DNA of 64,000 nucleotides from the NCBI GenBank assembly GCA_033816765.1, contig CM066292.1, positions 1,116,001 through 1,180,000 on the forward strand. Direction: 5' to 3'. Both the position numbers and the translations under genes were made by a program. The stretch is from Nothopassalora personata (lineage: Eukaryota > Ascomycota > Dothideomycetes > Mycosphaerellales > Mycosphaerellaceae). Shown here piece by piece: positions 1-12,920 of this stretch. Position 1 is the stretch's first letter. Every line of letters starts with the position of its first letter. A model generated the notes under the pieces. It was given only the letters and a program-made list of their open reading frames with translations. It did no database searches and was not told where the DNA came from.

Positions 1-1750
1 AGAAGGCTTATTACTATTAAGTATACCCTAACATCTAAGATAGTTATAGATAGGTTTATAAAGCTAAAGACTAGTCTACACTTCTAGAGGTTTATAAGCT
101 AGCTTAACCTATTATAGAGGTCCAAATACTACTAATAGGAGAAGAGTAGACTATAACCTCCTATATAAGATAAGTAGGAGTGTTAAGATATAGCATCTTA
201 AGGGGAGCTAACATTTAGGTTGTGATCTAATAGCCTAAGGCATCTACGATAACTTAGCTTATCGGAAGACACCTTCTCTCCCCTTTAGCTTAGATAGACA
301 TCTAACACAATTAACGCATTAGTTCCTAATATATTGCTACATGCCCTGTAGCTATTAGCTAGTTAAAGATTAATCTCTTACTCTACTCCGCTACTAACTA
401 CGTATCCTGTAAGGTCTTAACTTAACAATTATTACATATAAACAATAGGAGCCTAGAACATATCTTTAGGTTCTCGTTCTCTTTTTTCTTCTCTTTCTTT
501 TTCTTATTACCTACCGTACGCGTAAGTCGCCCCTCCCCCTCCTCCTAGCTAAGCGTCTCTAGCCTTAGGGGCATATTTGCGCATCTTATGTCTACCGCTT
601 AGGGAGACGACATTTTCCTTACGGGTTCCGATAGATACTAATAGTATACCGTAAATAGAAACTACTACTACTATATCTCCCATTAATACTATTAAGTAAG
701 TCCGAATAAATTCCTAAGGAGACCGAAACATTCTAACCGGAGCCTAGCATAAAATAGCCTAACGCCGTATCTACTACGTCCCCTACGCCTCTACTAGCGT
801 AGACTACGTCTCCTAGTATATAAGTACCGGTCCTCGTCCTATTCTGATTAGGGTCCGCTAATTATCGTTAGGGCGTAACCCCGCGCGCCTACTAGGCCTA
901 TAATACTAATCGTAAGCATTGCGAGGACATGTATATACCGCGCGGACCCCGAAGGAAAATCATCGCTAACCGCGCGTTTTAGGCCGGAGCTTGCCTACGC
1001 CGCCTATACTAAGTGGACCCGCGCTACTAACTAGAACCGCGCGTAAGTATCCTCCCTAGCGTCCTCCGCGACTTTTCTACCGGCTTAGGGTCTTTTAGCG
1101 ACGACGCTCGTACTAAGCTCCGCGCCGTTCTTAAAGCCTAGAAGGCTTTAAAGCCTCTCTAGCGTACTAGTATATTCTCCCGGTAAGTTTCTACGGCCCC
1201 CGCCCCTTTATACGCGCTTACCAATTCTCTTAGTGCGGTCGCCGCTAAGGTTATAGGTACTATAGCTAATGCTTAGCTTACCTTTAGGTAGACGTATATA
1301 CTACGGGCCCCGTTATAAAACTATCGCTAACCGACCTCTTAGTCCCGGGGGCGCCCTACGCGACCTCTAGCTAGGCTAGCGCCGCGTGCGTTAGGCCTCG
1401 GCTGCTACTAGCTAGCCTTCGGGTACCCTCGTCTTTCGCGCGGGCCGCGACCGGGCTATTATAGTATGTAGCTATCTCAAAAGAGATCGGGCTCCGCTAC
1501 TTTTACGGCGGACGCCGCTAAAATGAAACGCTCTTAGACTTACCTATGCCTTCTTACTTCTCTCTATCTCCTAAAAAGACTCCCTAACCTAAAAGAACGT
1601 CTACCTTTTCCTAAACGCCTATGTCTACGCTAAATCCCTAGTAATCCTTACCTTTTCGCCTTCTCCCCCTTCTATTTATATCCTATATCTCCTTCGGTCC
1701 GTTATACGTTATTAGGTTACTATATCTCCTCTCGAAGTTATCCGCGGCTA
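1..1750. other. RIP-degraded DNA, no gene resolved
   Basis: Strongly RIP-mutated sequence: TpA-rich, with very few CpA or TpG dinucleotides but CpG retained. Every frame is broken by TAG/TAA. It lies beyond the chromodomain (3') end of the minus-strand Gypsy relic, so it may hold that element's 3' untranslated part and 3' LTR. I could not find a matching LTR pair by eye. Confidence 0.6.
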
Positions 1751-3660
1751 CTATATCCGCGAGGTACCCTAATAGTTCCTATGTAGGCTTATAGTATCCG
1801 GTCTATTTTACTAGGACTTCGCGTACTCGGCCTCTACCTCTAACCTTAGTTCTAGCGTAAAGGATCTCTTCTACCTACTACTCTTCGTAAGACCTAATTA
1901 TAATAGGGTCCGGCTGTTTATTATCGATCTCCTATCTAGGTAAGGGGTCTTAGCTTATAGGTCGTAGTAAGTTAGGATAGAAGACCGGGTAGATCCCGTC
2001 AGGGATCCTAGATAAGCGTATAAACAACGGTAAGATTACTTCTACTACCGTATACTTCGCGTGTCTATAGTCGAGGCTCTTCTTTAGTCGTATAGTAATA
2101 TAGTTGCGTAGATCTAGCTAAACTTTGTCGCCTACACGATAGATTAGTACGGGCTTCCTATCCCGGTTAGCGTAGTCCTCCTATTTTTAGGCGGCTTCCG
2201 CTATACTCGCCTAACATAGGTCCGTAATCTTTTATATCCTTTCTACGAATAGCGTTGCCCGTTACGCGGCGTTTAACTAAGAGGTCTCTAGATCCGGTTG
2301 TAACTAAACGGGTAATAGTGCCTCGTATCCGTATACCGCGAAGAAGGGGCTTATTCCTAGCCTAGCGTAATACCGCGCGTTTAGAGTAAGTTACGCCGTA
2401 GGGAGCTAGCGTTTCTAGTCGGACTACTTATAGTTAATATAGTTACGAAGGTAAGCCTAGACTTTCTAGTTTAACCGTTCCGGGCCTCCGTTAGTTTATA
2501 GGTAGTAGGCGGAGCTAAGCCTCTGTTTTACACCGGTTAAACAATAGAAGGTCCTCTAGAAGGTACTCGTCTAGTTAGTACCCCGGTTACTCGTAATAGC
2601 TTAAGGGAGGCCGTAGTATCTTACCTAGTAGTCTAAGAACCTTTTAGCGCAGTCCTCGGCTTTTATAGTAGGCATCGCTTCTAAAACGACGGTCTTACTT
2701 AGTCGATCCTTAATTACCTAAAGGTAAGTATTCCCTTACGACTCGGGCATATCCGTTATAAAATCTATCGAGATCTCCTAGAAGAATCGGTCGGGGACCG
2801 GTAAGGGTTATAGGAGGCCGTGTTTTTATTCTCTCTACACCTTATTCCTACCGTAGTAGTTACAGTTCCTTAAGAACTGCCTTACGTGCTTAGACTATAG
2901 GGGCTAGTAGAAGTTACGACTTAGTATCGATGCTATAGAGTCCCGGCTAGGGTAGCTGTATGCCGGTAAATTGTATACGGATTAGATTAGCTTAGTTCGA
3001 AGGGTGTCGTTCTATAGAATCGCTGTATCCGCCTTCTTATAGTCGGACTCCGTAGAACTAGGAGCTCTAGGCACCTAAATCCTACCGCGGTAGCGAAGAT
3101 ACCCGTTACGGTTGATACTATAGTTACCTACTTGCACCTTAAGTTTTACCTCGCTAGGAAGTAAACGCGCTCCTACCTTAATCGCGCGGTGTACCGCTTA
3201 GAACGTGCTGTCCTTCTCGATAGTTCTTTCCTAGAGGTCGTTTAGCTCTTAGTCTTAGAAGGGTCCCTATAGTACGCCCGGTAAATCCGCCTCTTCTATA
3301 GCGGATAGTCCTTCGAACTACGTAGCTAAGATTCGTACTAACAAAACCTTTATAGTCGAGCTAACGTCTACTACCTTCGAGCCCGGCTAATTCTTTACGA
3401 TATCCGATTTAAGAAACCTACGATACCGTAATAACTTGTCGTCCTGCCTAAGTGTGTCCTACTCCCTTCGAGAAAGAGCGTCCGGTACAATCGCCTCGGT
3501 ACCCGGCCTATATACTAGTAAAAACTAGAATTTTATAACTTCCTTAACCTACCGGATCTACCGTTCGGAAAGCTATCTCTTCGTTATAAAGTATTCTAGG
3601 TTCTTATAGTCCGTCTAGATTATAAAACTCCAGGGGATCCAAAGAAGACTAGAGACCTTT

Positions 3661-3702
3661 AAGTCGCTTAGTATAACCGACAAGTCGCTTAGTATAACCG
3701 AC
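3661..3702 (+). repeat. 21-bp perfect tandem duplication
   Basis: Two exact copies of a 21-bp unit (3661-3681 and 3682-3702). In the LINE frame this duplicates seven residues (KSLSITD) without breaking the frame. Confidence 0.9.
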
Positions 3703-4299
3703 GAAGATTACCTTACCGACCTAGTAGCTAAGGCTACTAGAGACCGATTTTACAAGGCAAAGACTAAGAAGGAGCACGGCCCGAACAGCTACTTCTCTCG
3801 GTTTCAATATGAAGAATACCTCCCGCTGCAAATACAATGCGAGAGGGCTACCTCGAGCGCCTACTACTCCTTACGTTTAGGACACGGTTTCTTCCGCGAC
3901 TACCTTTACCGGTTCCACAAAACAGACGACGATAGATGCCGCTGCGGCCAAAAAGAGACTCCAATTCACCTCCTCCAAGGATGTCGTCTATATACCGAAG
4001 TTAGGACTAGAAAACTAAGGGTAGCGGCCTTCCCTATTCTCTTCCTATCTATCAAAGGACAGCAAGAGGTAATAGACTTTATCCGCACCACAGGTATCGC
4101 TACGCTAAAGTGGTACCGAGAGAGGAGAAGCGAACTAGAAGAGGTCGAATAGCTACACTAGCTAAAGCCTTTGGCCCAATCGGGAAGGTACTAGGCTCAT
4201 TTTGTGCGCCGCAACACGAGGATTCCAAAACTGGTCTCTTTTTCGATACGACGTCTAGGGGATAAGTTATCGCCGCCCAACGGTAGCGATTACGCAAGC

Positions 4300-4335
4300 C
4301 CAACGCCAACGCCAACGCCAAGACCAAGACTTGGC
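4300..4335 (+). repeat. CCAACG microsatellite
   Basis: Short tandem CCAACG-type repeat decaying into CCAAGA units, in the LINE 3' untranslated region. Confidence 0.7.
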
Positions 4336-7300
4336 GGGAGATTACGAGACGTCCGGTCATCCGATTTTAACGATTAGTAGCTCGTTTTAAAGCTCCACTC
4401 CCGAAGAATACGATGGTAATAAGGGCGTAGCCCTAAGATCACGTGACGCGGGATGTAGAAGGCGAAAGGAGCAAATTTCGTTACTTTTACGACACATAGG
4501 GCTTAGCCCTTAGCCTCTACGGCTATTTTCTTTGCGTATTTTGGGTTTTACGGCGTAAAAGGAGTACGGGAAAACCGCCGGGTCCCGTGAGGCAAGAAGG
4601 CCTCTACAATATCGCGAGGAAGGAACTCTGCTTACTTTTAGAGGTTTTTATTGCAAAAGGCTTTTCCTCTACTAACTAGAAAATGGTAGGGCACCCTACC
4701 CGTGTTGCATAGTCTTAGACTCACATAGCACGTTAATGGAACAATCAATCAATTTAGGGACTTAAACGCATTAGCCTAACGATCTCCCTAGGAAAACACC
4801 TTATTCTTACCGGTTAGCGACGTTAAGGGCTCGGCGAGCTTCGAATAGTTTAGAATAAACATCCGGTAGTAGTTCGCGAAGCCTAAGAAACGCCGCACTT
4901 CCTTCTAGGTAACTAGTGCCTTCTAGTCCTTTACTACTGCTACCTTCTCGGGGTCGGGTCCTACTCCTATCCCGTCGGCATGTATAATAAACCCGAGGTA
5001 CTTAACCTTCTTCTATACGAACTTATACTTCCCTAGATCTAGGAAAAGGCCTCCGTCCTAAAGCTTCTAGAGCACGATACGAACCTTCTAGAAATAGTCC
5101 TTTTTTGTTCCGTCAGAGTAAATAACGACGTCGTTAGCGTAGGCCGAGGTAAAGTCGTCTAGGTAGTCCCGTAACAAACTGTTAATATACCGCTAGAATA
5201 TTATAGGGGCCCCGGATAAACCGAACGGACATACTAGCTACTCCTATAGACCGAATCTAGTTCGAAAAGCCGTCTTATACTCTTCGCCTCGAGCTATCCG
5301 AAGGTAGTAGAATGCGGTAATAACGTTAACCTTCGTAATCTATCTAGCGCCCGTTAGGTTCCGAATAGTTTCCGGGATTAATAGTAGCGGATAACGGTCC
5401 TACTTAGTAATCGAGTTTAATGCTCTATAATTACAGTAGAACCTAAGTCCTCCCCAGGGCTTCCTTACGAACAAGACGGGAGCCGCCGCTTCTAAGGTAG
5501 AAGGGCGAATATAACCCTTACGCTATAGTTCCGTTAGTAACTTCCGGAGGACAAGTAGCTCGTCTTTAGACATGCTATAGAGCGGTCCCTAGGGCAATAG
5601 TTCCGGGCTTCCGTCGGCTTTCGTCCGTATCTTAATCTTATAGTTAAGGTCGCCGCGGTACGGAGCTAGCTTATTAGCGTCCCTAGTGGAAAACAGCGGT
5701 AACATATCCTAAAGTTCTAGAGGCAAGCCCTTCTTAAGTTCCTCTCGCGTAGGCGGCTCCTTCTTACTAAGGGCTTTCTTAATATCTTCTACGGTTACCG
5801 CGGCAATCGTAGCGAAACGCTTACCTAATTCGTATTCTTCGTAGTTACGTCCTTCGGGTACCTATTTCTTTACTAAGCTATAGTAGTACCGGCGCTTTTT
5901 AGGCGTAGTCCGGATCTAGTTATACGCCTTCTACGGGTTCCCTAGAATTATAGGGAAGTCTAGATTAGGCACGACGTAAGCATAAACTACCTAGTAGATC
6001 CCGGTAGTTTCTATATAGAAGGCGACTACTCCTTCGATTGAGTTCCGCATCGCCTTTGTAAACCCTATAGCCTTACGGCTCTCGTTACTAATATACGTAA
6101 GACCGAGGCCTTTCGCTAGGTCTCCGTTAATTATAGCGTAGTATATATATCCTTTATCGATAAGGGTAAACGTTCCGTAACTTTCGTTTAGGAGTACGTC
6201 GGTATATACAAGATTCCCATTTATAGAACTCTTAACTGCGTTCTACCCCTTTACTAGTGCTTCTTTATCTCCTAGTTCTAGCTTTCGACTAGGAGCTAGT
6301 CTTTTCCTATCTCTTCGGGATCCGACTTAAACCCGTCGTCCTCTAGGATTAGCGCGACCGAGGCCGTATTAATCCTAGTAGGATTAACTACTACGGCGTA
6401 CGGGCATTCCTTCACTCGATGTCCGCTCGCTCTATAGCGGAAGTAGAGCTATTCTTAGCGCCTACGATCCCTCTCCGCGGTATCTACCTATTTTACTCTC
6501 TACCTCCCTTTATCCTCCTTCCGATCTCTACGACTTCTAAAGCGGCCTCCGCTTATCCGGGTTAGTACTATAATAGTATTACTATCGGTATTAACCTAGC
6601 TACTAGCCGTTCTCGTAAAAGAACGGGTAGTAACTATAGCGGTCGTACTAGAGTCCTTATTATTGTCCTTCTACCTCTTGTAGGCTATTTTAAACTGGTC
6701 CGTGTCCTCGAGGTTAGTTATAATCCGTTCGACCTCCCCCGTAAACTTATAGTAGTCCTCCTTCTTCGGTATAGCCGCCGTGTATATCTAAACGGGGTTC
6801 GAGAAGGTGTTACGTAAGTAACTAATCTTCGCGTCGTCGCTCTAGTTCTCTCCGCCGGCGCTTAGTAGGAGTCCGTCGAATTTTATCTAGTGATCGTACT
6901 AAGGTTAACCGTTCGTATGTTTAATCTTAGTAAGCTACTCTAGGGCCTTAGCGCGCTCGTTACTATTACCGAAGACTTTCTCGAGTTACGTAAAGAAAGT
7001 AACGGGGTCCTTCCTAAGTTCGCCGTCTCCCTTATCCTAGAAGTGCCGCATCCTAGTACGCTCTCTCGCTAGTAAGGTGTCGTTAATCGCGTCCTAGTAA
7101 TACTCCTTAGAGAGCGTCGGTTTTAGGGCGGATCGCACCCTAAAAGAGCTCTTTAACCTTAAGAAGTAATCGCGGAATGTCTCTACCTTACCGTCCTAGG
7201 AAGGGGGGTTCTAACCTCTAGGACCCGACGGTTCTTCTCCGGTACGCGGCGAGGGCGCGGCGGCGTTTAGCGTCTATAGTAGCTGTCTTATTAGGTTACT

Positions 7301-7449
7301 AGTAGTCGTCTCATTATAAACTAGTAGCGAGACTACAGGTGTTAACTAACATCGAGCGTCTTCCGATTCTTTTAAAGCGGCGCGCGTTACAATTAACTTA
7401 GCTTGCATCTCTTCCTATCGCTAGTATAGTTACTATAGTATAAGTTAGA

Positions 7450-8880
7450 AGTTTTTATTTGGGGTACTAGTCCCGGGGTTCTCGCTACCCGGCGACGTTA
7501 TTACGTATCCCGTCTCTTTAATAGTAGGTGCCTAGCTAATTCGAATGGATCGAACTTAATTTACGGGTAAACGACGTATATACTAAAGTTCTATAAAGTT
7601 TGTAATAAGTTCGATATAGAAGAAAGGGGAAGTTACACGCTATCCGAAGAAAAGGTGTCGGAAAGTAATCCGAACGTATAGGCGTAGCCTATGCTAAGAA
7701 ACAGGGGCCCGCCCCTTATAATAGGTAGGACGAGGATGTAGGTATATAGAATCGCGGAAAGGATAGGCTAAAGCCTAGGTAGCTATAAATAGCGTCTCGT
7801 AGGTAGACAATAATAACGACTAGGAGGAGAGGAAGAATAAGTGTTAGCTATAGGAGGGTCGAGGTAGAGGACAAGTATATAACATAGGGTTAAGAGTGTT
7901 TCCGCATTCCTTTCGAAATAACTCCCTTCTTATATACGGATCGATAACGACTATATCTTTACGCCTATCCGCTTAGCGTTAGGTACAGCATCTAACGCGG
8001 TTAGGCCTAGCTATAACGAGTCTTTAACTATTGTTAATAGAGACCGAGGAGAGTTAACTTCTACTTCGGACTATATAGAGATGTCCGTAACTATAATTAC
8101 GAGGGAACGCCGAGCTATTAACCGACTAGTAATCTTAATAGCAACCGACTATCTAATCGACTAGAAGACAGGTGTTCGATAAGGCGATAAGTTCTATTCC
8201 TACCCCTAATCTACGATAGAAGAGGAAGACGATAACTTATTAGCTAGAACTCGTATAAAGCGGAATCTATTATAAGATAGAGATCGATGTTCTCTTTCGT
8301 ATAGAATAAAAGTTACTATACGATAACTAGTTACGTAGCGGCAAGACATTTCGACACTCTACCCGTTTATATCGCCGACTACTTTAGAGAACCTTATACA
8401 CGCTAGCTAGAGCCGGCAAGGATTCTACGCCGCCGAGGCGAGCTAAATAAAGCGCTAGGAGATAAAGCTAGACCTAGATCTTTAACGACTTTAAGCTTCC
8501 AACCGAGGACGAGTACAATCGGCTAATGGATCTAGGTTGTTTCGTATACTAATCGCTAGACTAGTTTATAAGTAAATTAGTATACGAACTTCACCCTCGC
8601 CGTATTACTAGCGACAACCGCTAATAAGGTAAGGTTAAGTAGAGCTAGCTTACTGCACGTAGAGCGTAATAGACTTAGTATTAGGTCGGGAGATAAAGAG
8701 GAGTACTAGAGAGGAGATGCGAGGAGGTAAGTGCATAGTAGGTGTACACTCTCGCTACGAGGGAGCTTCTTACACATAGTTACGTAAGCACTTTAGGAGG
8801 ACCGGTCGCTAGGCCTTAAAGTACATATGTTCTCTTAATAACTCGGGCATTGCTTAACTAGAGTTACGAGATAGACAGGA
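7450..8880. other. RIP-degraded DNA, probable 5' side of the Gypsy relic
   Basis: Same TpA-rich, CpA/TpG-poor composition as the Gypsy relic. It lies on the 5' (gag) side of the minus-strand element, where its leader and 5' LTR should be. No coding motif or LTR boundary was recognised. Normal composition, with CpA and TpG common, resumes around 8880. Confidence 0.5.
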
Positions 8881-11719
8881 TGCTCTCCAAGACAGAGGCC
8901 TCGGGCATTCGCTATATAGTTTAATTGGCAATCATCCTAGCATCGAGCTAGTCGCGGTTTAAATTCTGCCTATTGGCTTGATCGATTATGTTGCTTGTTG
9001 GTCATCTATCCTTCCACGGCGCTTCTACCTTGAGCATGATAGTTTATGGTCGTATAGTACCGGCCGGTGCTAACAGTAGCATCGGGATTGTCATCTAGTA
9101 TTGCCTAAGTTCAACCTTCGCACTACGGCCCTACGCTTCCACCCCCCGACTGATCACAAGGTTGATAGATGTATGAGAGTCTATCTTCTTAGGCCTACAC
9201 TAGCCAGGCTCTATAATCGCGATAGGAAACGATGTTTCCCTTCTACGCTTTCGTCCAATCACTACTCCCGAACACGAGATGGGTCTACGAACTGTCATGC
9301 ATCGGCCACAAGGTGTGCGACTGCGTTCAAGTAGGGACATCTCTAGCCTGCTGCAGATATGTACGAGGATCCCGGCACTAGGGACAGATCATAAGTTTTG
9401 ACATGGATTGGTGTCTCGACATTGTAGGAACAGCGTTTAGAGTAGGCATATACGTTCCTTGGCTTGCAGACCGATACCTTTGCGGGAGAGGACTTGGGTC
9501 AGAATCAATGTAGGCTAAAGGTGTTCCTGTAAGTCAAGACTTGCGATGGCAAGATTCGGTTGGGAAGCAGCAGAAATGTCTCTGCAAGCTTTGTAGGCAA
9601 ACCAATGAATGTAACATTCAGATTCAAGAGTGTACCGCCCAGCCAGCTTCTTGTACGCAGAATCCGCATTGGTAGGGCGAAGCAGAAGAGCACTCGTGTC
9701 CGAATGACCGTTACATCAGCCGTCATGTAAAGAGGGCAGTGGAAGTCCATCCGATCCACGACCGTGACCAACCCAAAGCCTACCGACCATGTACTCATCA
9801 TCCAGAGCACATCACTGTCCGGCGTTAACTCAACCTCGAATCGCTCCAAAGACTGATTGATCCCAGTCCTACGAACTTTAGTGCACCACCAAGATCTACA
9901 TGGCCGCGACCACAGCTAGCACCAAGGCATATCCAGCTTCGCAGATGGGAGCTTTCTTCTTCAACGCCAACCTGCACCCACCGACAGTAGCGCCTTTGGG
10001 GTATCAGCAGACGCTCATCCTTGACCTTTCTTCGACGTCACTGCCAGTACTCCAGGGGACACTGTTCGACTCTGATTGACTCGCTAGAGGAGGAGGAGGA
10101 CCAGGAGGAGGACGACGAGGAAGAGGAAGATGACTGGGCCCAGACATTGCATCATCGCCGTGAGGGTTTCGTCTCCCGTCCTCGCAGGTACACTACCATC
10201 CATGATCGGTCAGCTCCAGTCTATCGTAATGCGTGACCGATGCCCTGCCCCACCTGCAAATACAGCGGTACGTACCCGATTCCTCGTCTTTGCTAAGAGT
10301 GGTACTTGGAGCGCGACGATCCACCTGATTGAGATCAAGATCTGGTATGTCCTCCTTGGCGTTCCGTTAGTCGTGTTACGTAAGGAATCAGCAAAACCTA
10401 TTCATACCTGGCATGACGGGTGCGAGCCCCGCGGCAATATCAGTGGAGTCGGCGGCGGTGGTGGCACTGGGAAGGATTCTACAGGGCAGTGTAGTCCTCG
10501 ACGGCTTGCTCTGAATTGTTGCCACGTCTGGAACCGCTCGCCCATGGTTTCAGAATCGCTGGAGCCGAATGAATGAGATGGCCTTTTATCTTGCGGCGAG
10601 TGAGTGAAAAAGTTCACAGGCAATCAATCCATTCATTCAGTCTACGGACAGGACGCCGACGTCTTCAAAGCTCGGGTTGCGGTCGCGCCAACCTTTCCTT
10701 GCGGTGCGACGAAGCGGCAAGCTTTTTTCATCGCATGAATCAATGCTGTTCATCCCTTGCTGCAGTCTGCAAAGCTCGTTTCGCAAGACGCAAGGTGTTG
10801 CTTTATCAATCCCAACACCCTGTTCATCCCTTGCTTCAGCTTCTACCGACTCGCTGACTTGCAGCAAGGGGAAGGTGTGGATCTGTGATGAGTGGTACTG
10901 CTGTAGTGGTCAATGGAGCACCGTCGAATGTACCTTGCAGATTCTTATCTTAGATCAGACCGCCTGCGACAATGTGTCGCAGGAGACGTGGGGCGTCCTG
11001 GCGGGGTACTCGTCACAGTATCTGTGCATGAACTGCATGGCCTGGGAAGATGCGATAGGTGAGGAGGTGGGCTGCGCCCGTGGTGCGAGGTGTTTGGTGA
11101 GAGGGCCGTTTGGACTACATTAATAGATACAGCAGCTTCAGGAGCACCCAAGCGAGGACGCGATGAAGAGGACAGGACATCTGTGTGTCGTGATGAAGGG
11201 TGGTGTTGGTGTTGCTGTAGTGCTGTGTGGACGGACCTTCAAGCCGCCGAAGCTCAGCACCCGACCATACGGACCCTGACATGGAAAGGAAACCAAGAGA
11301 TGCGCGTCTTAACACGAGCACTCTTCCTGCAGCAACATCACAACCACAATCGCGACCATTCTGTCCCATCAGGCTGTACCAAACATTGCCTCTCTTGGGA
11401 CTTCTACCGTGATGGAATTCCTGCTAGGGCGGCCCTTCCTGCCGAGAAGTCCTTTGTAGAGAAGGTCGCTTTCCACGCCACGACCTAGAAAGTGATGGTC
11501 CAGGCCTGCGTCAAGGTGATTTTATGTATGGCCAAAGGTCGAACGGTTCCTAAGGAGTTCCGAGATCACGTACCGATAGGAGCTGCCATTGAGGGCATTG
11601 GTAGAGGAGAAACCGGTGCTGCTATTCGCCCTGCCGATCACAAATCACGAGAGCAGGACCAGCGGCCAACGACTCGTCTAAGCAAGGGCAACACTTATAC
11701 AGTCAACCACTAGCAACCA
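8880..11719. other. normal-composition region, no confident gene
   Basis: CpA and TpG are common here, unlike the flanking RIP blocks. Several open frames of 60-148 codons overlap on both strands, none with recognisable motifs or a consistent splice pattern. A purine-rich GAG/GAC run at about 10085-10135 encodes a Glu/Asp-rich stretch in one frame (EEEEDQEEDDEEEEDDW) and may be the remains of an acidic protein. I name no function. Confidence 0.4.
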
Positions 11720-12035
11720 CAGGCGCCATCTAATCAGCGAGTGACTCGTAGTGCGGCTGCCCTACGCCTGGAGCTGAACGCTCTTCAACACGCCCACGCT
11801 ACCCTTCGAGAGGAGCCTAAGGGGCTTCAAACCGCCAACGCTCCAGCAGCAAGTCCAGAAGAGCACTCAGTCGGACTTTAATAAAGCTAGTCCACGCCAA
11901 GACCATAATTCGCTACAGCAAGCCAATGCACATCTTGAAGATGAGCGTTATCGACTTCGAGCCATCAATGCTCATCTTCTCGAGGAGGCCAGAAAGAGGG
12001 CCATCACCGCCCGCGACATTGCCGCCATCTCCCAA

Positions 12036-12575
12036 GAGCGTGACTCAATCCTTCTCGATAATGATCGTCTTCAGGAACAGCTTTCCCAGCGCCAGTCGCA
12101 ACTTGCCGAACTTTAGCTGTAGGCACAGGATGATCGTACGTCGGGTCGCGATACCGCTGCTGTTCGCCGAGAGCATGTCTCAATCAATCTTGATAACAAT
12201 GGCCTCTAGGAACAGCTTGCCCAAATTCAGTCGCAGCTTGCCAAACTTCAGCAGGAGGCACAGGACGATCGTATGTCAGCTCGCGATGCCGCTGCTCTTC
12301 GCCGACAACGTGATTCAATCCTTTTCGACAACACTCGTCTCTAGGAACAGCTTGCCCAACTTCTGTCGCAGCTTGCCAAACTTCAGCAGGAGGCACAGGA
12401 TGATCGTATGTCAGCTCGCGATGCCGCTGCTCTTCGCCACGAACGTGATTCGATCCTTCTCGACAACAACCGTCTTTAACGAGAGCTTGCCTAACTTAAG
12501 AAGCAAGCGCAAGATGCTCGCGATACTGCTACTCTTTCACAGAGCCGTGAAATTCTCGCAAAGAGTGGTCTTTAA
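12036..12575 (+). repeat. four 135-bp tandem repeats
   Basis: Copies start at 12036, 12171, 12306 and 12441, with an exact 135-bp period. They encode 45-residue coiled-coil units. The last copy diverges toward its end. Confidence 0.85.
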
Positions 12576-12649
12576 GAAGAATCTGCCCAACTTACGCAGC
12601 AGCGCGGAGCTGTTGCTCTCCACTAGGAGCGTGGCAATCGCATTCTAGA

Positions 12650-12920
12650 CGAACTCAACAAGCTTAAGGGAGATTATAGCAAGCTTTAGAACGACTATTA
12701 CGAGCTCCAGTATGCTTATAAAAAGGTATAGAACGATTATGACAAGCTTCAGACCGATTATAACAAGCTCCAAACCGACCACGAGAAGCTTCAGACCGAT
12801 TATAACAAGCTCCAGAACGAGCACTAGAAGCTTTAGACTGATCATAACAAGCTCCAGAACGACTTCACCAACCTGTATCATGACTACAACAAGCTCCAAC
12901 GCAGTTATGATACGCTTTAG
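12650..12920 (+). repeat. 21-bp heptad repeat array
   Basis: Tandem 21-bp units encoding AAGCTNCAGACCGATTAYAA-like heptads (KLQTDYN). In several units the Gln codon CAG has become TAG. Confidence 0.85.

Larger units (their letters stand above)
3650..4757 (+). mobile_element. LINE (Tad1-like) 3' fragment inside the Gypsy relic
   Basis: Plus-strand frame open from about 3655 to a TAG at 4150-4152. It reads as the C-terminus of a non-LTR retrotransposon polymerase: KKEHGPNSYFSRF, then YYSLRLGHGFFRDYLYRF, then a Cys/His motif (DRCRCGQKETPIHLLQGC). A roughly 600-bp 3' UTR follows and ends in a CAAT-repeat tail near 4741-4754. The fragment is 5'-truncated, as is usual for LINEs. It keeps many CAA/CAG codons and so is far less RIP-damaged than the Gypsy DNA around it, suggesting later insertion or too little duplicated length. 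The left junction lies somewhere in 3615-3660. I saw no target-site duplication. Confidence 0.75.
1760..7450 (-). mobile_element. Ty3/Gypsy chromovirus relic (gag-pol), RIP-degraded
   Basis: Decayed LTR retrotransposon read on the minus strand. Translation of the complement gives, in order: a gag zinc knuckle near 6405-6447 with two Cys changed (Tyr and Arg) but the GHxxxxC part kept; reverse transcriptase with YAND in place of YxDD at 5130-5141, followed by VVIYSDG; the post-RT motif [15 protein letters not shown] near 4845-4905; RNase H TDYKNLEYF near 3590-3614, followed by YRPGTEAIVPDALS; and a chromodomain near 1770-1880 (REVLVKxTGYYKPTxE, x marking stops at Trp positions). Stops are mainly TAG at Gln/Trp codons, as RIP predicts. 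A LINE fragment splits the RT/RNase H boundary. Protease and integrase should lie between these landmarks but were not individually traced. LTRs were not identified. Confidence 0.85.

Noticed and set aside
4741..4765. Telomere-like repeat (TTTAGGG)
   Set aside because: Only a single TTTAGGG occurs, at the junction after the LINE tail, with no tandem array.
12650..12920. CRISPR-like array of short repeats
   Set aside because: Units are contiguous 21-bp coding heptads without spacers, in a eukaryotic context.
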